A stretch of 64,000 nucleotides of DNA from a virus: positions 1 through 64,000 of the IMG/VR virus record IMGVR_UViG_3300031576_000031. One strand, written 5' to 3'. Below, one piece after another: positions 21,700-29,436 of the stretch. Numbering within the stretch: position 1 is the stretch's first letter; each line of letters begins with the position of its first letter. The translations under genes were made by a program, and so were the position numbers. A model generated the notes under the pieces. That model saw nothing but the letters and a program-made list of their open reading frames with translations. It was not told the DNA's origin and did no database searches.

Positions 21700-22335
21700 C
21701 TATTCTGGGAGACGGCGTAGTTTGATTTGGGCCTTTAGATTCTTCCGCCCACCCAATCCAAGCCTGCGATAGCCAAGGACGCGATATTGGCTGCGCTTCC
21801 CAAGAATAAGTTCCTTCTCGTTACGCACCAATGTATTACGATGGCCTACTGGCAAGCCTCTATTGGTCACAATAGATACCAACACCCCACCACTTCTCAA
21901 GATATTCCCTATTACGCCTCTATCGGTTGAGGTAGATAGGAAGTTTTTGAATGATATTTTGCTTCCTATGCCCTTGGCGATCTTATCGAGGAAGGAGTCT
22001 GAGACGTTATCTAGGGCGGCATAAACCCGATAGTCCTTGCCAAGTGAGGTATTGGTGAGTTTGCTTAGTACTCCCTCATGTCCGGTACGTGAGCCGAGAT
22101 AGTCTAAGACTTCTCTTCTATCGCCATCACTCATGCCATCCCATACCTTGTCGGTTAGATGTCTGAGATCATGGCCGTAGTGGCCGGAGAGAGAAACCTT
22201 ACCTCCTCCGCCACCTTGTCCACTACCTCCAACAAGTGGTGGCCTACCTGCGTGACCATAGTTGCCGCTAGTAGGTGCTCCTTTGGAATGGAAGTAGTCC
22301 TTATCGTTCATTCCCCTTGCTTTACGCTTATTCAT
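21700..22335 (-). CDS. Putative mono-ADP-ribosyltransferase (R-S-E class)
   Basis: A 211-residue protein. The ATG at 22335 (AGGCGG upstream) is preferred over a TTG 48 nt earlier. The C-terminal part shows the three elements of arginine-type ADP-ribosyltransferases in order: R103 in KDYRVYAALD, the S-T-S strand at 134-136 in FKNFLSTST, and the E-x-E pair at E173/E175 in RNEKELIL. These enzymes move ADP-ribose from NAD+ to a target; phage examples such as T4 Alt and ModA modify host RNA polymerase and other proteins. The N-terminal 45 residues are glycine-rich and may mediate packaging or flexibility. It is the last gene of a leftward run and its target cannot be read from sequence. Confidence 0.65.
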   Translation of the reverse strand: MNKRKARGMNDKDYFHSKGAPTSGNYGHAGRPPLVGGSGQGGGGGKVSLSGHYGHDLRHLTDKVWDGMSDGDRREVLDYLGSRTGHEGVLSKLTNTSLGKDYRVYAALDNVSDSFLDKIAKGIGSKISFKNFLSTSTDRGVIGNILRSGGVLVSIVTNRGLPVGHRNTLVRNEKELILGKRSQYRVLGYRRLGLGGRKNLKAQIKLRRLPE

Positions 22336-22361
22336 TTGACCGCCTAAATAATGATAATATA

Positions 22362-22568
22362 CTAATCTCGGTCGTCGTCCCAAATCCCTTCGTTTTCTGG
22401 CACACCTTGGATGTAATCATTGATTTCTATATCGCTCTCTTTGTACAAGAAATGCTTGCCATCTCCAGTCTTACGATCCTTCTCCCCAGTTGATTCCTTG
22501 TTATCTTTGAGATCCTGCAAGACTTTCGGGTCGTTTGGATCTTTTTTGGGTTCTTCTGGGTTAGCCAT
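22362..22568 (-). CDS. Small highly charged acidic protein
   Basis: 68 residues, with many Asp, Glu, Lys and Pro residues (MANPEEPKKDPNDPKVLQDL), probably disordered. It lies between the ART-like gene and a helical protein in one leftward unit. No family was recognised. Confidence 0.55.
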   Translation of the reverse strand: MANPEEPKKDPNDPKVLQDLKDNKESTGEKDRKTGDGKHFLYKESDIEINDYIQGVPENEGIWDDDRD

Positions 22569-22571
22569 TCT

Positions 22572-23045
22572 TTATTCCTCTTCTGGCGGTAGTTCAAACG
22601 GAACCTCATCCCTTGATTTCTCTACTCCATCTCGACCATCGGCTTTAGAAGCTCTACGGGTTTGAGTGGCAAATGATTTAAGTTTACTTAGGAGTGGACT
22701 TGAGACGGCGGAACCTGGAGTAAGATTCTTGGGATCGCGTTCAATGGCCCCACTAAGTCTCGTTGTCCATTCGTTCGTGAGTCGGACATCGGCCAGATTC
22801 TTCAAGGCCGTAATGAGGATGTTAAAGTTATCGACATCGAAAACTGTACTCATATTCTCAAGCAGAGAATACAGCTTCTCTAGAGCCAACTTTTCACCTT
22901 TGGCCAAGAGGTTATTGATATCTCTCCTGATGGCCTGTCTTTCTCTAGCTCTCGCTATTCGAACCAATATCTTCGGATCTCGGGTATCGGTGGACTCCAT
23001 CACTTCGCTTAATTCCATCTTGTTTTCCTCCATCTTGTTTCCCAT
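22572..23045 (-). CDS. Hypothetical 157-residue protein
   Basis: Helical N-terminal two thirds (RIARARERQAIRRDINNLL, LALEKLYSLLENMSTVF) and a disordered proline-rich tail. Met1, Met5 or Met10 could start. It is first after a strong hairpin, so it begins a transcript together with the two genes downstream. No family was recognised. Confidence 0.6.
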   Translation of the reverse strand: MGNKMEENKMELSEVMESTDTRDPKILVRIARARERQAIRRDINNLLAKGEKLALEKLYSLLENMSTVFDVDNFNILITALKNLADVRLTNEWTTRLSGAIERDPKNLTPGSAVSSPLLSKLKSFATQTRRASKADGRDGVEKSRDEVPFELPPEEE

Positions 23046-23064
23046 ATCATCTTGGATAAATAAA

Positions 23065-23096
23065 ACAACCTCATATCAGGTCGAATATGAGGTTGT
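23065..23096 (-). terminator. Rho-independent-type terminator
   Basis: A perfect 12-bp stem, ACAACCTCATAT with ATATGAGGTTGT, loop of 8 nt. Read leftward it is followed by TTTATTTAT. It should end transcripts coming from the 23-29 kb genes before the ART operon. Confidence 0.75.
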
Positions 23097-23188
23097 AAAA
23101 AGGAGATACGCGAGTGAAGAGTTATTCTGTCAGAAGGAGCCTCCATTAAAAAGTAGGTTTATAAAATAACAAGAGACACACTATAAAT

Positions 23189-23629
23189 TTATCCCCCACC
23201 ATGAACTGCGAAGGCTTCCGGAGAGGTTACTACCTTCGCAGTATCGGCTGAGCATTCCGTAGCGTAATAGTCGCTATACTTATTTCTTACGAGTTTAATA
23301 GCCGTTACAACATCTGGAGCCAGAACGCAAATCATACCGCCGGTCCAGTCCCTAAGTACACCCTCCCAAACGAATAACTTCAATACCACTTCTTTTTCCT
23401 TCCCTCTTAATGCCATTGCGCCCTCAACGGGGAAACTCCAGCCATTCAATTCTAAGACTGACACCGCCAAGTCGAGAGAATCAGCTTCGAGACAACCTCT
23501 AATAGCCTCCAAACAGCTTTTTCTCCAAGAGGGATTATCCCAATCTCCATCCCCATCTCCACTAATAGTCCGTTTGTACAATTCAATAAGATTCTCATCC
23601 GAGATGCGTTCTTTATCTTTCTTGCTCAT
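23189..23629 (-). CDS. Hypothetical 146-residue protein
   Basis: Helical N-terminus (DENLIELYKRTISGDGDGDW), then a mixed domain with LDLAVSVLELNGWSF and CVLAPDVVTAIKLVR. No family was recognised. Its transcript ends at the hairpin at 23065-23096. Confidence 0.6.
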   Translation of the reverse strand: MSKKDKERISDENLIELYKRTISGDGDGDWDNPSWRKSCLEAIRGCLEADSLDLAVSVLELNGWSFPVEGAMALRGKEKEVVLKLFVWEGVLRDWTGGMICVLAPDVVTAIKLVRNKYSDYYATECSADTAKVVTSPEAFAVHGGG

Positions 23630-23662
23630 GTTGATGAGACGACAATGAGTATGATCTGTTAC

Positions 23663-23842
23663 TTAGGATTTGTCTGGATCGGGGACTGCAACAACAATAT
23701 TATTACATGTCACCTTTGAGATATGTAATTTCTTATTAAGTTGTTGAGGATTCTTAGATGGACCAAGAATCAGATAGACCATAGCTTCTTGTCCATTACT
23801 AAAATCAGAACCAATTTGACAAACTTCAAACGGATTAGACAT
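23663..23842 (-). CDS. Hypothetical 59-residue protein
   Basis: Begins MSNPFEVCQIGSDFSNGQ and is rich in strands. The sequence TCCTAAGTAACAG occurs at its own stop and again at the stop of the upstream gene, so a small duplication has shaped this junction. No family was recognised. Confidence 0.55.
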   Translation of the reverse strand: MSNPFEVCQIGSDFSNGQEAMVYLILGPSKNPQQLNKKLHISKVTCNNIVVAVPDPDKS

Positions 23843-23852
23843 GAACTGTTAC

Positions 23853-24179
23853 TTAGGAAGGTCTTCCAGTTTTTGGGAAGTCAACCCAGTTTCGAGTATT
23901 GACTTCTGCCCAAGCCATATCGATACATTCAGATAACTTAAAGCCTGATAGGGTGCAGTAGTGCATGAGATAAATTATGATGTCTCCAATAGCATCCTTC
24001 TTGGCCTCAATGTGTTGTTCTGGACTACCGCGAATACCTTGTTCAGCCTTGAGATGGGCATGACATAGTTCACCTTTTTCTTCGCACAATCCAAGGAGAG
24101 CTTGATAAGGTTTGGCATCGGGGAAGTTTCTTTTGGACCACTCCCCCGCTTGTTTTTGAACTTCGTCGATATCGTACAT
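23853..24179 (-). CDS. MazG-like nucleotide pyrophosphohydrolase
   Basis: A 108-residue all-alpha protein with the MazG/dUTPase-like acidic pattern: EEKGELCHAHLK near residues 33-44 and KKDAIGDIIIYLMHY near 60-74, supplying the E-x-x-E and D-x-x-D metal ligands. Members hydrolyse (d)NTPs to (d)NMP and pyrophosphate. Phage versions may clean aberrant nucleotides or alter alarmone-linked responses; which applies is unknown. It ends with an RNWVDFP motif common in phage members. Confidence 0.8.
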   Translation of the reverse strand: MYDIDEVQKQAGEWSKRNFPDAKPYQALLGLCEEKGELCHAHLKAEQGIRGSPEQHIEAKKDAIGDIIIYLMHYCTLSGFKLSECIDMAWAEVNTRNWVDFPKTGRPS

Positions 24180-24180
24180 T

Positions 24181-24591
24181 CTATCGCTCCCGATAAAATT
24201 CGGAGTGAGATTTTAAGGCAACTTTGGCTGTCTCCCTAACATCCTCGTCTGTCAGAAGACCTGATTGAAGCGCGTCGGAGTAGGTATATGGTATACCATT
24301 AATAGTACAAACTGGATCGCAATTGCCACCGAACAGGAGAATATCAAGAGCATCGGTGAAAGTAGTCTTTTCGTGTAACATCTTAAAATAATTGTCTTTC
24401 CCGACTCCAATTACAAGTGGATCTAGTCTCTCACCTTCAAATGTGAGATAACTATCGAGTAGCATCTTGCCCTTATAATCAATTATCCTTTTTAACTGAT
24501 CCCTCGTAAGTTGATCTTCAAGAGTCTGTTTCAAAATCTTGAGAGCCATCTTCTTCGTAAGCATATTTGCTATCATTACTTTCTTTGCCAT
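24181..24591 (-). CDS. Hypothetical 136-residue protein
   Basis: Helical N-terminus (MALKILKQTLEDQLTRDQLK) and a C-terminal domain with NGIPYTYSDALQSGLLTDED, a turn resembling those of small phage accessory proteins. It overlaps the upstream gene by 16 nt. No family was recognised. Confidence 0.6.
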   Translation of the reverse strand: MAKKVMIANMLTKKMALKILKQTLEDQLTRDQLKRIIDYKGKMLLDSYLTFEGERLDPLVIGVGKDNYFKMLHEKTTFTDALDILLFGGNCDPVCTINGIPYTYSDALQSGLLTDEDVRETAKVALKSHSEFYRER

Positions 24592-24845
24592 CGCTTGAGC
24601 CTCTTATCAATCTTCTTTAGTGCATCACGAACAACAGAGACCTCATTTGGACCCATTTGATTGCCGAAGATAGTCGTAAGACCCTTGGTGATTGCGCCCT
24701 CAATCATCTCGATTACTACTTCTCTTCGGATGACCTTACGCTCTGGGATGATCTCCTGTGGGGGCCCCTTAACCTCAGTCGTTGCCCCGGCAACAGTTCC
24801 CGTTGTGGGCTCCGTCGACGTCTGAGTCGTCTTCTCGTCCATCAT
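24576..24845 (-). CDS. Hypothetical 89-residue protein
   Basis: AGGAG upstream of the ATG. Threonine-rich N-terminus, probably disordered, and a helical C-terminus (VVIEMIEGAITKGL, VRDALKKIDKRLK). It overlaps a membrane-protein gene by 71 nt. No family was recognised. Confidence 0.55.
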   Translation of the reverse strand: MMDEKTTQTSTEPTTGTVAGATTEVKGPPQEIIPERKVIRREVVIEMIEGAITKGLTTIFGNQMGPNEVSVVRDALKKIDKRLKRWQRK

Positions 24846-25047
24846 TGAGTACTCCTACCTTAATAAAAGTAACAAAAAGATACAGTACCGTTGCTTGCAC
24901 GAATGTAAGACTCTTGAGTCCGAAGATTTGTGACACTGAAAAATGCCAAAGAATCATCAAGATCAACCCCATGAGAGAGCTTACCATTGCGAACGCTAGA
25001 AACTTAGAAACGTAACTTCTAGCCCTTAGTTTAGTAAGGAAACCCAT
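24775..25047 (-). CDS. Two-span membrane protein
   Basis: A 90-residue protein with a basic N-terminus (MGFLTKLRARSYVSKF) and two hydrophobic helices (residues about 17-37 and 50-65), then an acidic tail. GGAG supports the start. The overlap of 71 nt with the next gene is large but both frames look real. Function unknown. Confidence 0.6.
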   Translation of the reverse strand: MGFLTKLRARSYVSKFLAFAMVSSLMGLILMILWHFSVSQIFGLKSLTFVQATVLYLFVTFIKVGVLNDGREDDSDVDGAHNGNCCRGND

Positions 25048-25056
25048 ATCTTTCTC

Positions 25057-25164
25057 CTAATAGCTTAGAAAATAACAGGCTACAACCCAAACCAATATTG
25101 AGGATAGAATAATCATCAACAACACCCCAAGCGTTTCGGCAGGACTCTCCTCCCCGTTATCCAT
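25057..25164 (-). CDS. Single-span membrane peptide, 35 residues
   Basis: MDNGEESPAETLG followed by a hydrophobic helix LLMIILSSILVWVVACYFL. It overlaps the stop of the dehydrogenase gene by 8 nt and is followed by GGAG for the next gene. Function unknown. Confidence 0.5.
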   Translation of the reverse strand: MDNGEESPAETLGVLLMIILSSILVWVVACYFLSY

Positions 25165-25984
25165 TGTTTATCCTTTCGATATATTCATTATTAAGCATTA
25201 ACATCATCCGGTAAAGCGGGCTATCCTTAAAAAATTCAGCAATGGCCTTCATCTCTTTCGGTAGACACTTTCCACGTACTCCATCCTTTGCTTCTTTTAG
25301 ATCCATATTCCATTTGGTATTTACTGCCGATCTAACGGCTTCCCAATTAAACATTTCACCATCACATGAGCCCCCGAATTCCTGAGCTATAACGATCTCC
25401 ATAAATCTATAAGCATTCTCGATGTTCTTCGACATAATGGCGGTTTTAGAATCAGTAGTAGCAATGTATTGTGGCTTATCCATAAAGTCAGTATAGAAGG
25501 CTACCGCTTCTGCGAGATCCTTTTTGTCATCACATCCCAGTACTCTACTGATATTAAAGACCCATTTTGTCTTATCATAAGGTACAAGACGATGAGGACA
25601 GAATGCTACTTTCAAGCCGGAATATTCGATATAGTCCAAAAGGCTGACTATATTCTTAGGTGGAACGGTTGATTCGATAATGATTAAGGGTAAATGATCT
25701 CTCTCATCGGGATAAAGATTATTGATCTTAGCAATGACTTGGACTATTTGATCGTAAGTCCATACACAAATGAGATATATATCCGCCTCTGGCATATCTT
25801 TGAAGTCATATGTCTTATAGCCAAGAACGGAAAATTCTGTTAACTTTTCAAGATCGATATCAACTCCACTTAGCTTATAGGTTTGATTGAGTGCTAGATC
25901 GGTATCGATCTTCTCACCCAATGAAGTCAATACTGCCCCACCAATCTCACCGAGGCCGACGACCATTATCCTTCTCATGCTCAT
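25157..25984 (-). CDS. Nucleotide-sugar 6-dehydrogenase-like protein, short form
   Basis: A 275-residue relative of the UDP-glucose/GDP-mannose dehydrogenases. It has an N-terminal Rossmann fold (VVGLGEIGG), the STVPPKN loop, the NIENAYRFMEIVIAQE helix and the catalytic-cysteine motif GVRGKCLPKE with C240. These enzymes oxidise the C6 hydroxyl of a sugar nucleotide with NAD+. The usual C-terminal UDP-binding domain is missing (normal length about 400 residues), so activity may have changed or another subunit may complete it. A start at Met3 (25978) has better ribosome-site spacing. It may belong with the sugar pathway genes elsewhere in the window. Confidence 0.72.
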   Translation of the reverse strand: MSMRRIMVVGLGEIGGAVLTSLGEKIDTDLALNQTYKLSGVDIDLEKLTEFSVLGYKTYDFKDMPEADIYLICVWTYDQIVQVIAKINNLYPDERDHLPLIIIESTVPPKNIVSLLDYIEYSGLKVAFCPHRLVPYDKTKWVFNISRVLGCDDKKDLAEAVAFYTDFMDKPQYIATTDSKTAIMSKNIENAYRFMEIVIAQEFGGSCDGEMFNWEAVRSAVNTKWNMDLKEAKDGVRGKCLPKEMKAIAEFFKDSPLYRMMLMLNNEYIERINNG

Positions 25985-26153
25985 CTTCCTTATCTGTTCG
26001 ACGTCTTAGATGTTTACCGCTTTCCTTTTTAGAATTGCTCTCTGCCGTACAATAGAGACAACTGGCATCGCAATCTCCCATGTAATGTCTCCGAAGATTC
26101 TCGTTAATCATGTAGTCTGGGGGAAATGGAATACTGAGCTTACAGGACCACAT
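25947..26153 (-). CDS. Hypothetical 68-residue protein
   Basis: CDASCLYCTAES gives two close cysteines; the C-terminus is very basic (KHLRRRTDKEDEHEKD). It overlaps neighbours on both sides. No family was recognised. Confidence 0.45.
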   Translation of the reverse strand: MWSCKLSIPFPPDYMINENLRRHYMGDCDASCLYCTAESNSKKESGKHLRRRTDKEDEHEKDNGRRPR

Positions 26154-26437
26154 ATTGTGGATGGAGACAAGTTGGGGAATGTCTTGTCATTTTCAAATAC
26201 CGGAAGCGCTCTGGGAGATAGTCTTGCCAGAGATACAATATCAAAGGCTTTCTCGCCCTCTATAAACTGTACCAAGGCACGATTCCCCACAGGATCTATA
26301 GCTAGAACAATAGTCAAAAAGTTTTTACCAATCAATTTCTTATTAGATTCATCCCATGTATCAACTGAACAATTAACATAGGTATGGTCCGGGAGTCTTA
26401 TAAAAGAATTGTCCATTGGGCGCACCTCAAGATTCAT
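26108..26437 (-). CDS. Hypothetical 109-residue beta-rich protein
   Basis: Strand-rich sequence (DHTYVNCSVDTWD, FLTIVLAIDPVGNRALVQFI). Met1 or Met8 could start. It overlaps the next gene by 46 nt. No family was recognised. Confidence 0.5.
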   Translation of the reverse strand: MNLEVRPMDNSFIRLPDHTYVNCSVDTWDESNKKLIGKNFLTIVLAIDPVGNRALVQFIEGEKAFDIVSLARLSPRALPVFENDKTFPNLSPSTICGPVSSVFHFPQTT

Positions 26438-26446
26438 ATCAATTCC

Positions 26447-26722
26447 CTAAAAAAATGGCGTCTCGCCTCTACACAGTTCCTCGTGATTGTCTGCGTGTTG
26501 TTCATAGCCCTCGATCCATCTCCCACAACCCTTAGAACATTTCTTAGCCTTTTTAAGCATTGTATGATTGTAAAGAGGCTCGTGACGAATGATATGGCTA
26601 CCCATCAGCTCATATTCGCCATCATTGAATTCCTCAAGACATTCTGGACACACCAGTTTGGTCTTGACAAATCTTTGGAAGTGATCGGTTGTCTCACGCC
26701 AAGAGCCGTATATCTTCCTCAT
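26447..26722 (-). CDS. Zinc-finger protein, 91 residues
   Basis: CPECLEEF followed by HIIRHE gives a CxxC...HxxxH-like zinc site, and CSKGCGRWIEGYEQHADNHE is a second similar module. Two tandem fingers suggest nucleic-acid or protein binding. It overlaps the stop of the next gene upstream by 4 nt. Confidence 0.6.
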   Translation of the reverse strand: MRKIYGSWRETTDHFQRFVKTKLVCPECLEEFNDGEYELMGSHIIRHEPLYNHTMLKKAKKCSKGCGRWIEGYEQHADNHEELCRGETPFF

Positions 26723-27717
26723 ACGATTACGTCGTGATGATTGTTCTCTCTTATACCAAGAGCACTGATACGGATAAACTCAGGATTTCTACGAAGCTCG
26801 GAAAGATTTCTTGCGCCTTGGTAGGATAGACCGGAACGAATACCCTCTGCCAGCCTCTTAATGACGTGTAGAAGGGGTCCTCTGGCTGGGACCAGAGCCT
26901 TCACACCCTCAATATGACTGTTCTTATGCGTGCTGCTTCCTTCATAACGTCTGTATTTCTTGCCATCAATTTCCACAACCTGACCGGGGGTTTCATCCGA
27001 GCCAGCGATAAGATTGCCCACCATAACGGCGTCTGAGAAACAGAGAGCTTTAACGATATCTCCAGAATTCTTGATCCCACCATCAGCAATGATCCCGAAC
27101 TTGCCGCTACACGCCATGCGGTAGTTATATACGTCTTCAAGTGCGGTTAGTTGTGGAACACCATTGCCGGTTTCGATTCTAGTCGTACAAAGACTCCCTG
27201 GTCCAATACCAACTCTGATCGCATCCGCACCAGCATCGACAAGTCTTTTCGCACCCTCAAGCGTCGATACATTCCCAGCTACAAGGATGACATCTGGGTA
27301 TTTCTTGGCGATATAATGAACCATATCAAATGCCATCTTGCTATCTCCATGAGCAAGATCAACACAAATATGCTTAATGCCAATCAAGATCAGAGCATCC
27401 GCTCTCACCTTCTCGCCATCCCTCGCTCCAACCGAACATCCCACTGTCTCTCTAAATGGCATCACGCCTTGCACATTCTCTTCTACCGACATGAAACGAT
27501 GGACAAAGCCATATCCACCCAGACAGGCCATGGCATGGGCTACAAAGCCGTCTGTGACGGTCTTCATGTTGGCCGAAATGATCGGCAGGGAGAGCCGAAA
27601 ATCCTTCTTCTCGCATAGAACAGTCGATAAATCAATTGACGATCTTGACTCAATACTCGAAAACTTGGGTACTAAGAGAACATCGTCGAAGGTCAGACCA
27701 TCATTTCTTAGGTTCAT
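26719..27717 (-). CDS. IMP dehydrogenase/GMP reductase family enzyme without CBS domains
   Basis: A 332-residue (beta/alpha)8 enzyme starting [16 protein letters not shown]. The catalytic loop is [11 protein letters not shown] with C177, followed by [16 protein letters not shown] and [17 protein letters not shown] are substrate-binding strands. The late [12 protein letters not shown] segment and [11 protein letters not shown] match the flap region. IMPDH oxidises IMP to XMP for guanine nucleotides; GMP reductase does the reverse step toward IMP. Residues visible do not separate the two with certainty. The regulatory CBS pair normally inserted in IMPDH is absent, as in GMPR and some phage forms. 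Confidence 0.85.
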   Translation of the reverse strand: MNLRNDGLTFDDVLLVPKFSSIESRSSIDLSTVLCEKKDFRLSLPIISANMKTVTDGFVAHAMACLGGYGFVHRFMSVEENVQGVMPFRETVGCSVGARDGEKVRADALILIGIKHICVDLAHGDSKMAFDMVHYIAKKYPDVILVAGNVSTLEGAKRLVDAGADAIRVGIGPGSLCTTRIETGNGVPQLTALEDVYNYRMACSGKFGIIADGGIKNSGDIVKALCFSDAVMVGNLIAGSDETPGQVVEIDGKKYRRYEGSSTHKNSHIEGVKALVPARGPLLHVIKRLAEGIRSGLSYQGARNLSELRRNPEFIRISALGIRENNHHDVIV

Positions 27718-28117
27718 ATTTTTGCGCCTTTTCTAATCCTTTCAGATCCTTATACCATTGCAGGGCTCTTGCCATATATCGTTCAAAATCCATAAATCTA
27801 TTATCGCTATTTCTCTTCCATTCTGCTTTCCCGCGCATAGATAAGTCTTGTTTCACCAACTCCCTCCAATCATCCATTCTCTCTTCACGACGAGCCCTTA
27901 CCAGTTTCTTGATAACATTGAGATATTGATATCTAGCCATTAATCTCTCGATGTAATGAGTTGATGGCATTTGTATCCTACAACCGCCAAATTTCTTTAA
28001 GAATTTCAAGAATAATTCTTCACCAAGAAACTCGTACAGCTCAAGCAACTCGTCATTGCGATAACGATAGCAAAGATAGAGAAGTATCTGATGTGGAGTA
28101 TACTCGGTTTCGTTCAT
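27701..28117 (-). CDS. Hypothetical 138-residue protein, Mor-like N-terminus
   Basis: The ATG shares its A with the stop upstream (TGATG). The segment LGEELFLKFLKKFGGCRIQMPS resembles the helix plus FGG-x-x-x-xxP turn of Mor/C-type phage activators when read in two pieces, and is followed by a basic helical tail. DNA binding is possible but not shown; it could equally be an unrelated helical protein. Confidence 0.5.
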   Translation of the reverse strand: MNETEYTPHQILLYLCYRYRNDELLELYEFLGEELFLKFLKKFGGCRIQMPSTHYIERLMARYQYLNVIKKLVRARREERMDDWRELVKQDLSMRGKAEWKRNSDNRFMDFERYMARALQWYKDLKGLEKAQKYEPKK

Positions 28118-28746
28118 CAATGGCTATCGATCAATTCGTCTTTATATTCCTCGAAGACTTCTTTGATTCTAGCCAAGATGATATGATAAGTACGTTTAAC
28201 TGGATCTGCTTTAGGACCGCGTTCTTTGAAGAACTCTTGACAATTTCTATATTTCTTTCCGATCATTATAAGATCCAGAAGAATTATCGCACGTCTCATT
28301 GATACTTTATTATCGAATCTCAGCTTTATCCAATCAATCATGTGGTCCCTGATTTCCATAAACCTCAGAGTTTTTCTATATGAGTCTTGCTTCGCTATAA
28401 ATTCCACTTTAACATCTGTAATCGGGATGGTATGGGATAGTTGTCTCGTCTCTTTCTTCAAATAAGCTAAAGCTGAATTACGAAGAAGTCTGAAGAAGTA
28501 GCCCGTGGGGTCTGCGATATCCCCACACATATATGCCTTGGTAAGATAGGCTTTCTTACTAAGAATACTTACTACGAATTCGGATTTCATATCCTCTTGA
28601 GATGTCTTGGAATACTTCTCAAGTGTAAGTTCTATCGGATGCTTCAATATAGCTAATAGATCCGTAGTAGCAGACTCGTCATTAATATTCTTATCCAGCC
28701 TGATGAAAATATCCTTCAGCTTCTCGTTATTGAGTGCGATAGACAT
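28117..28746 (-). CDS. Possible phage sigma-like factor
   Basis: A 209-residue protein starting MSIALNNEKLKDIFI. The ATG overlaps the stop of the HNH gene (TAATG), better than an upstream TTG. The middle (DMKSEFVVSILSKKAY, then PTGYFFRLLRNSALAYLKKE) recalls sigma-70 region 2, and the C-terminal helix-rich part could act as region 4. Related in layout to the gene at 39117. If real, it would redirect host RNA polymerase to phage promoters. The match is weak and another helical DNA-binding protein is possible. Confidence 0.4.
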   Translation of the reverse strand: MSIALNNEKLKDIFIRLDKNINDESATTDLLAILKHPIELTLEKYSKTSQEDMKSEFVVSILSKKAYLTKAYMCGDIADPTGYFFRLLRNSALAYLKKETRQLSHTIPITDVKVEFIAKQDSYRKTLRFMEIRDHMIDWIKLRFDNKVSMRRAIILLDLIMIGKKYRNCQEFFKERGPKADPVKRTYHIILARIKEVFEEYKDELIDSH

Positions 28747-29111
28747 TAATTGATCCGCCAAGCGGCTCTTAGTTTTCTACAAACCATCGTACGGGTCTTA
28801 TCGTCAAATGGAGCACCAGAAAGACAAGACATCAGAACCGAGAACTGTTGATGGTTCATATTGCCTTTGGCTCTATTACACAATTGGCATACAAGATGAA
28901 GATTGCTTTCAATATCAGGCCCACCTTTAGAAAGAGGTTGCTTGTGGTCCAATCCGACATTGCCAGCCTCAAGCGCAATACCGCAATAAGGGCATTCTTT
29001 GTATTTCATAGCCCATTCAAGATTAACTCTAAAGACACCGCCACGCTTCTTCAACCAGAAATTCCAATGGCTTACTTTTGATCGCCAGTGCTTAATTTGT
29101 TTGTCCCCCAT
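28746..29111 (-). CDS. HNH endonuclease
   Basis: A 121-residue nuclease with an N-terminal basic helix and the HNH-zinc core: C40-PYC43, the LDHKQPLSKGG strand with D55-H56, N70 and H72 in ESNLHLV, then C75-QLC78 closing the zinc site. It hydrolyses DNA with one metal ion. Free-standing HNH genes in phages can be homing enzymes or packaging partners. It is far from terL, so homing or recombination is more likely. Confidence 0.85.
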   Translation of the reverse strand: MGDKQIKHWRSKVSHWNFWLKKRGGVFRVNLEWAMKYKECPYCGIALEAGNVGLDHKQPLSKGGPDIESNLHLVCQLCNRAKGNMNHQQFSVLMSCLSGAPFDDKTRTMVCRKLRAAWRIN

Positions 29112-29436
29112 CTTTATCTCCCATCAAAGGATCTGCCCAGTCAACTTCTATAATACCAGCATTAGAGCTGGTATATGAAGTATCGCTATCATTTGTAAAT
29201 GCCGGAGGATGTCGAGGCTTGATGATCTTTGTCTCTTCGTCACTAGGATTCTTATAGCCACACTTATCTTTCATAGTCTTATCCCTCCGCTGGATATCGG
29301 GTATGTGCGAGGGTTGGCATGAGGGACAAACTAGCTCAACAGAATTGAATAATGGAACCTCAATCATTACCGTATCGCAATAGACTTGAATGCCGTCCAT
29401 TGTCAGGACTTTATTGGGACATCTTTTCTCTTCCAT
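29092..29436 (-). CDS. Hypothetical 114-residue protein with two cysteine pairs
   Basis: CPNKVL and VYCDTV lie before VELVCPSCQPSHIP; these three segments could form a zinc ribbon. The rest is disordered and polar. It overlaps SbcC by 34 nt and the HNH gene by 20 nt. No family was recognised. Confidence 0.5.
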   Translation of the reverse strand: MEEKRCPNKVLTMDGIQVYCDTVMIEVPLFNSVELVCPSCQPSHIPDIQRRDKTMKDKCGYKNPSDEETKIIKPRHPPAFTNDSDTSYTSSNAGIIEVDWADPLMGDKDGGQTN

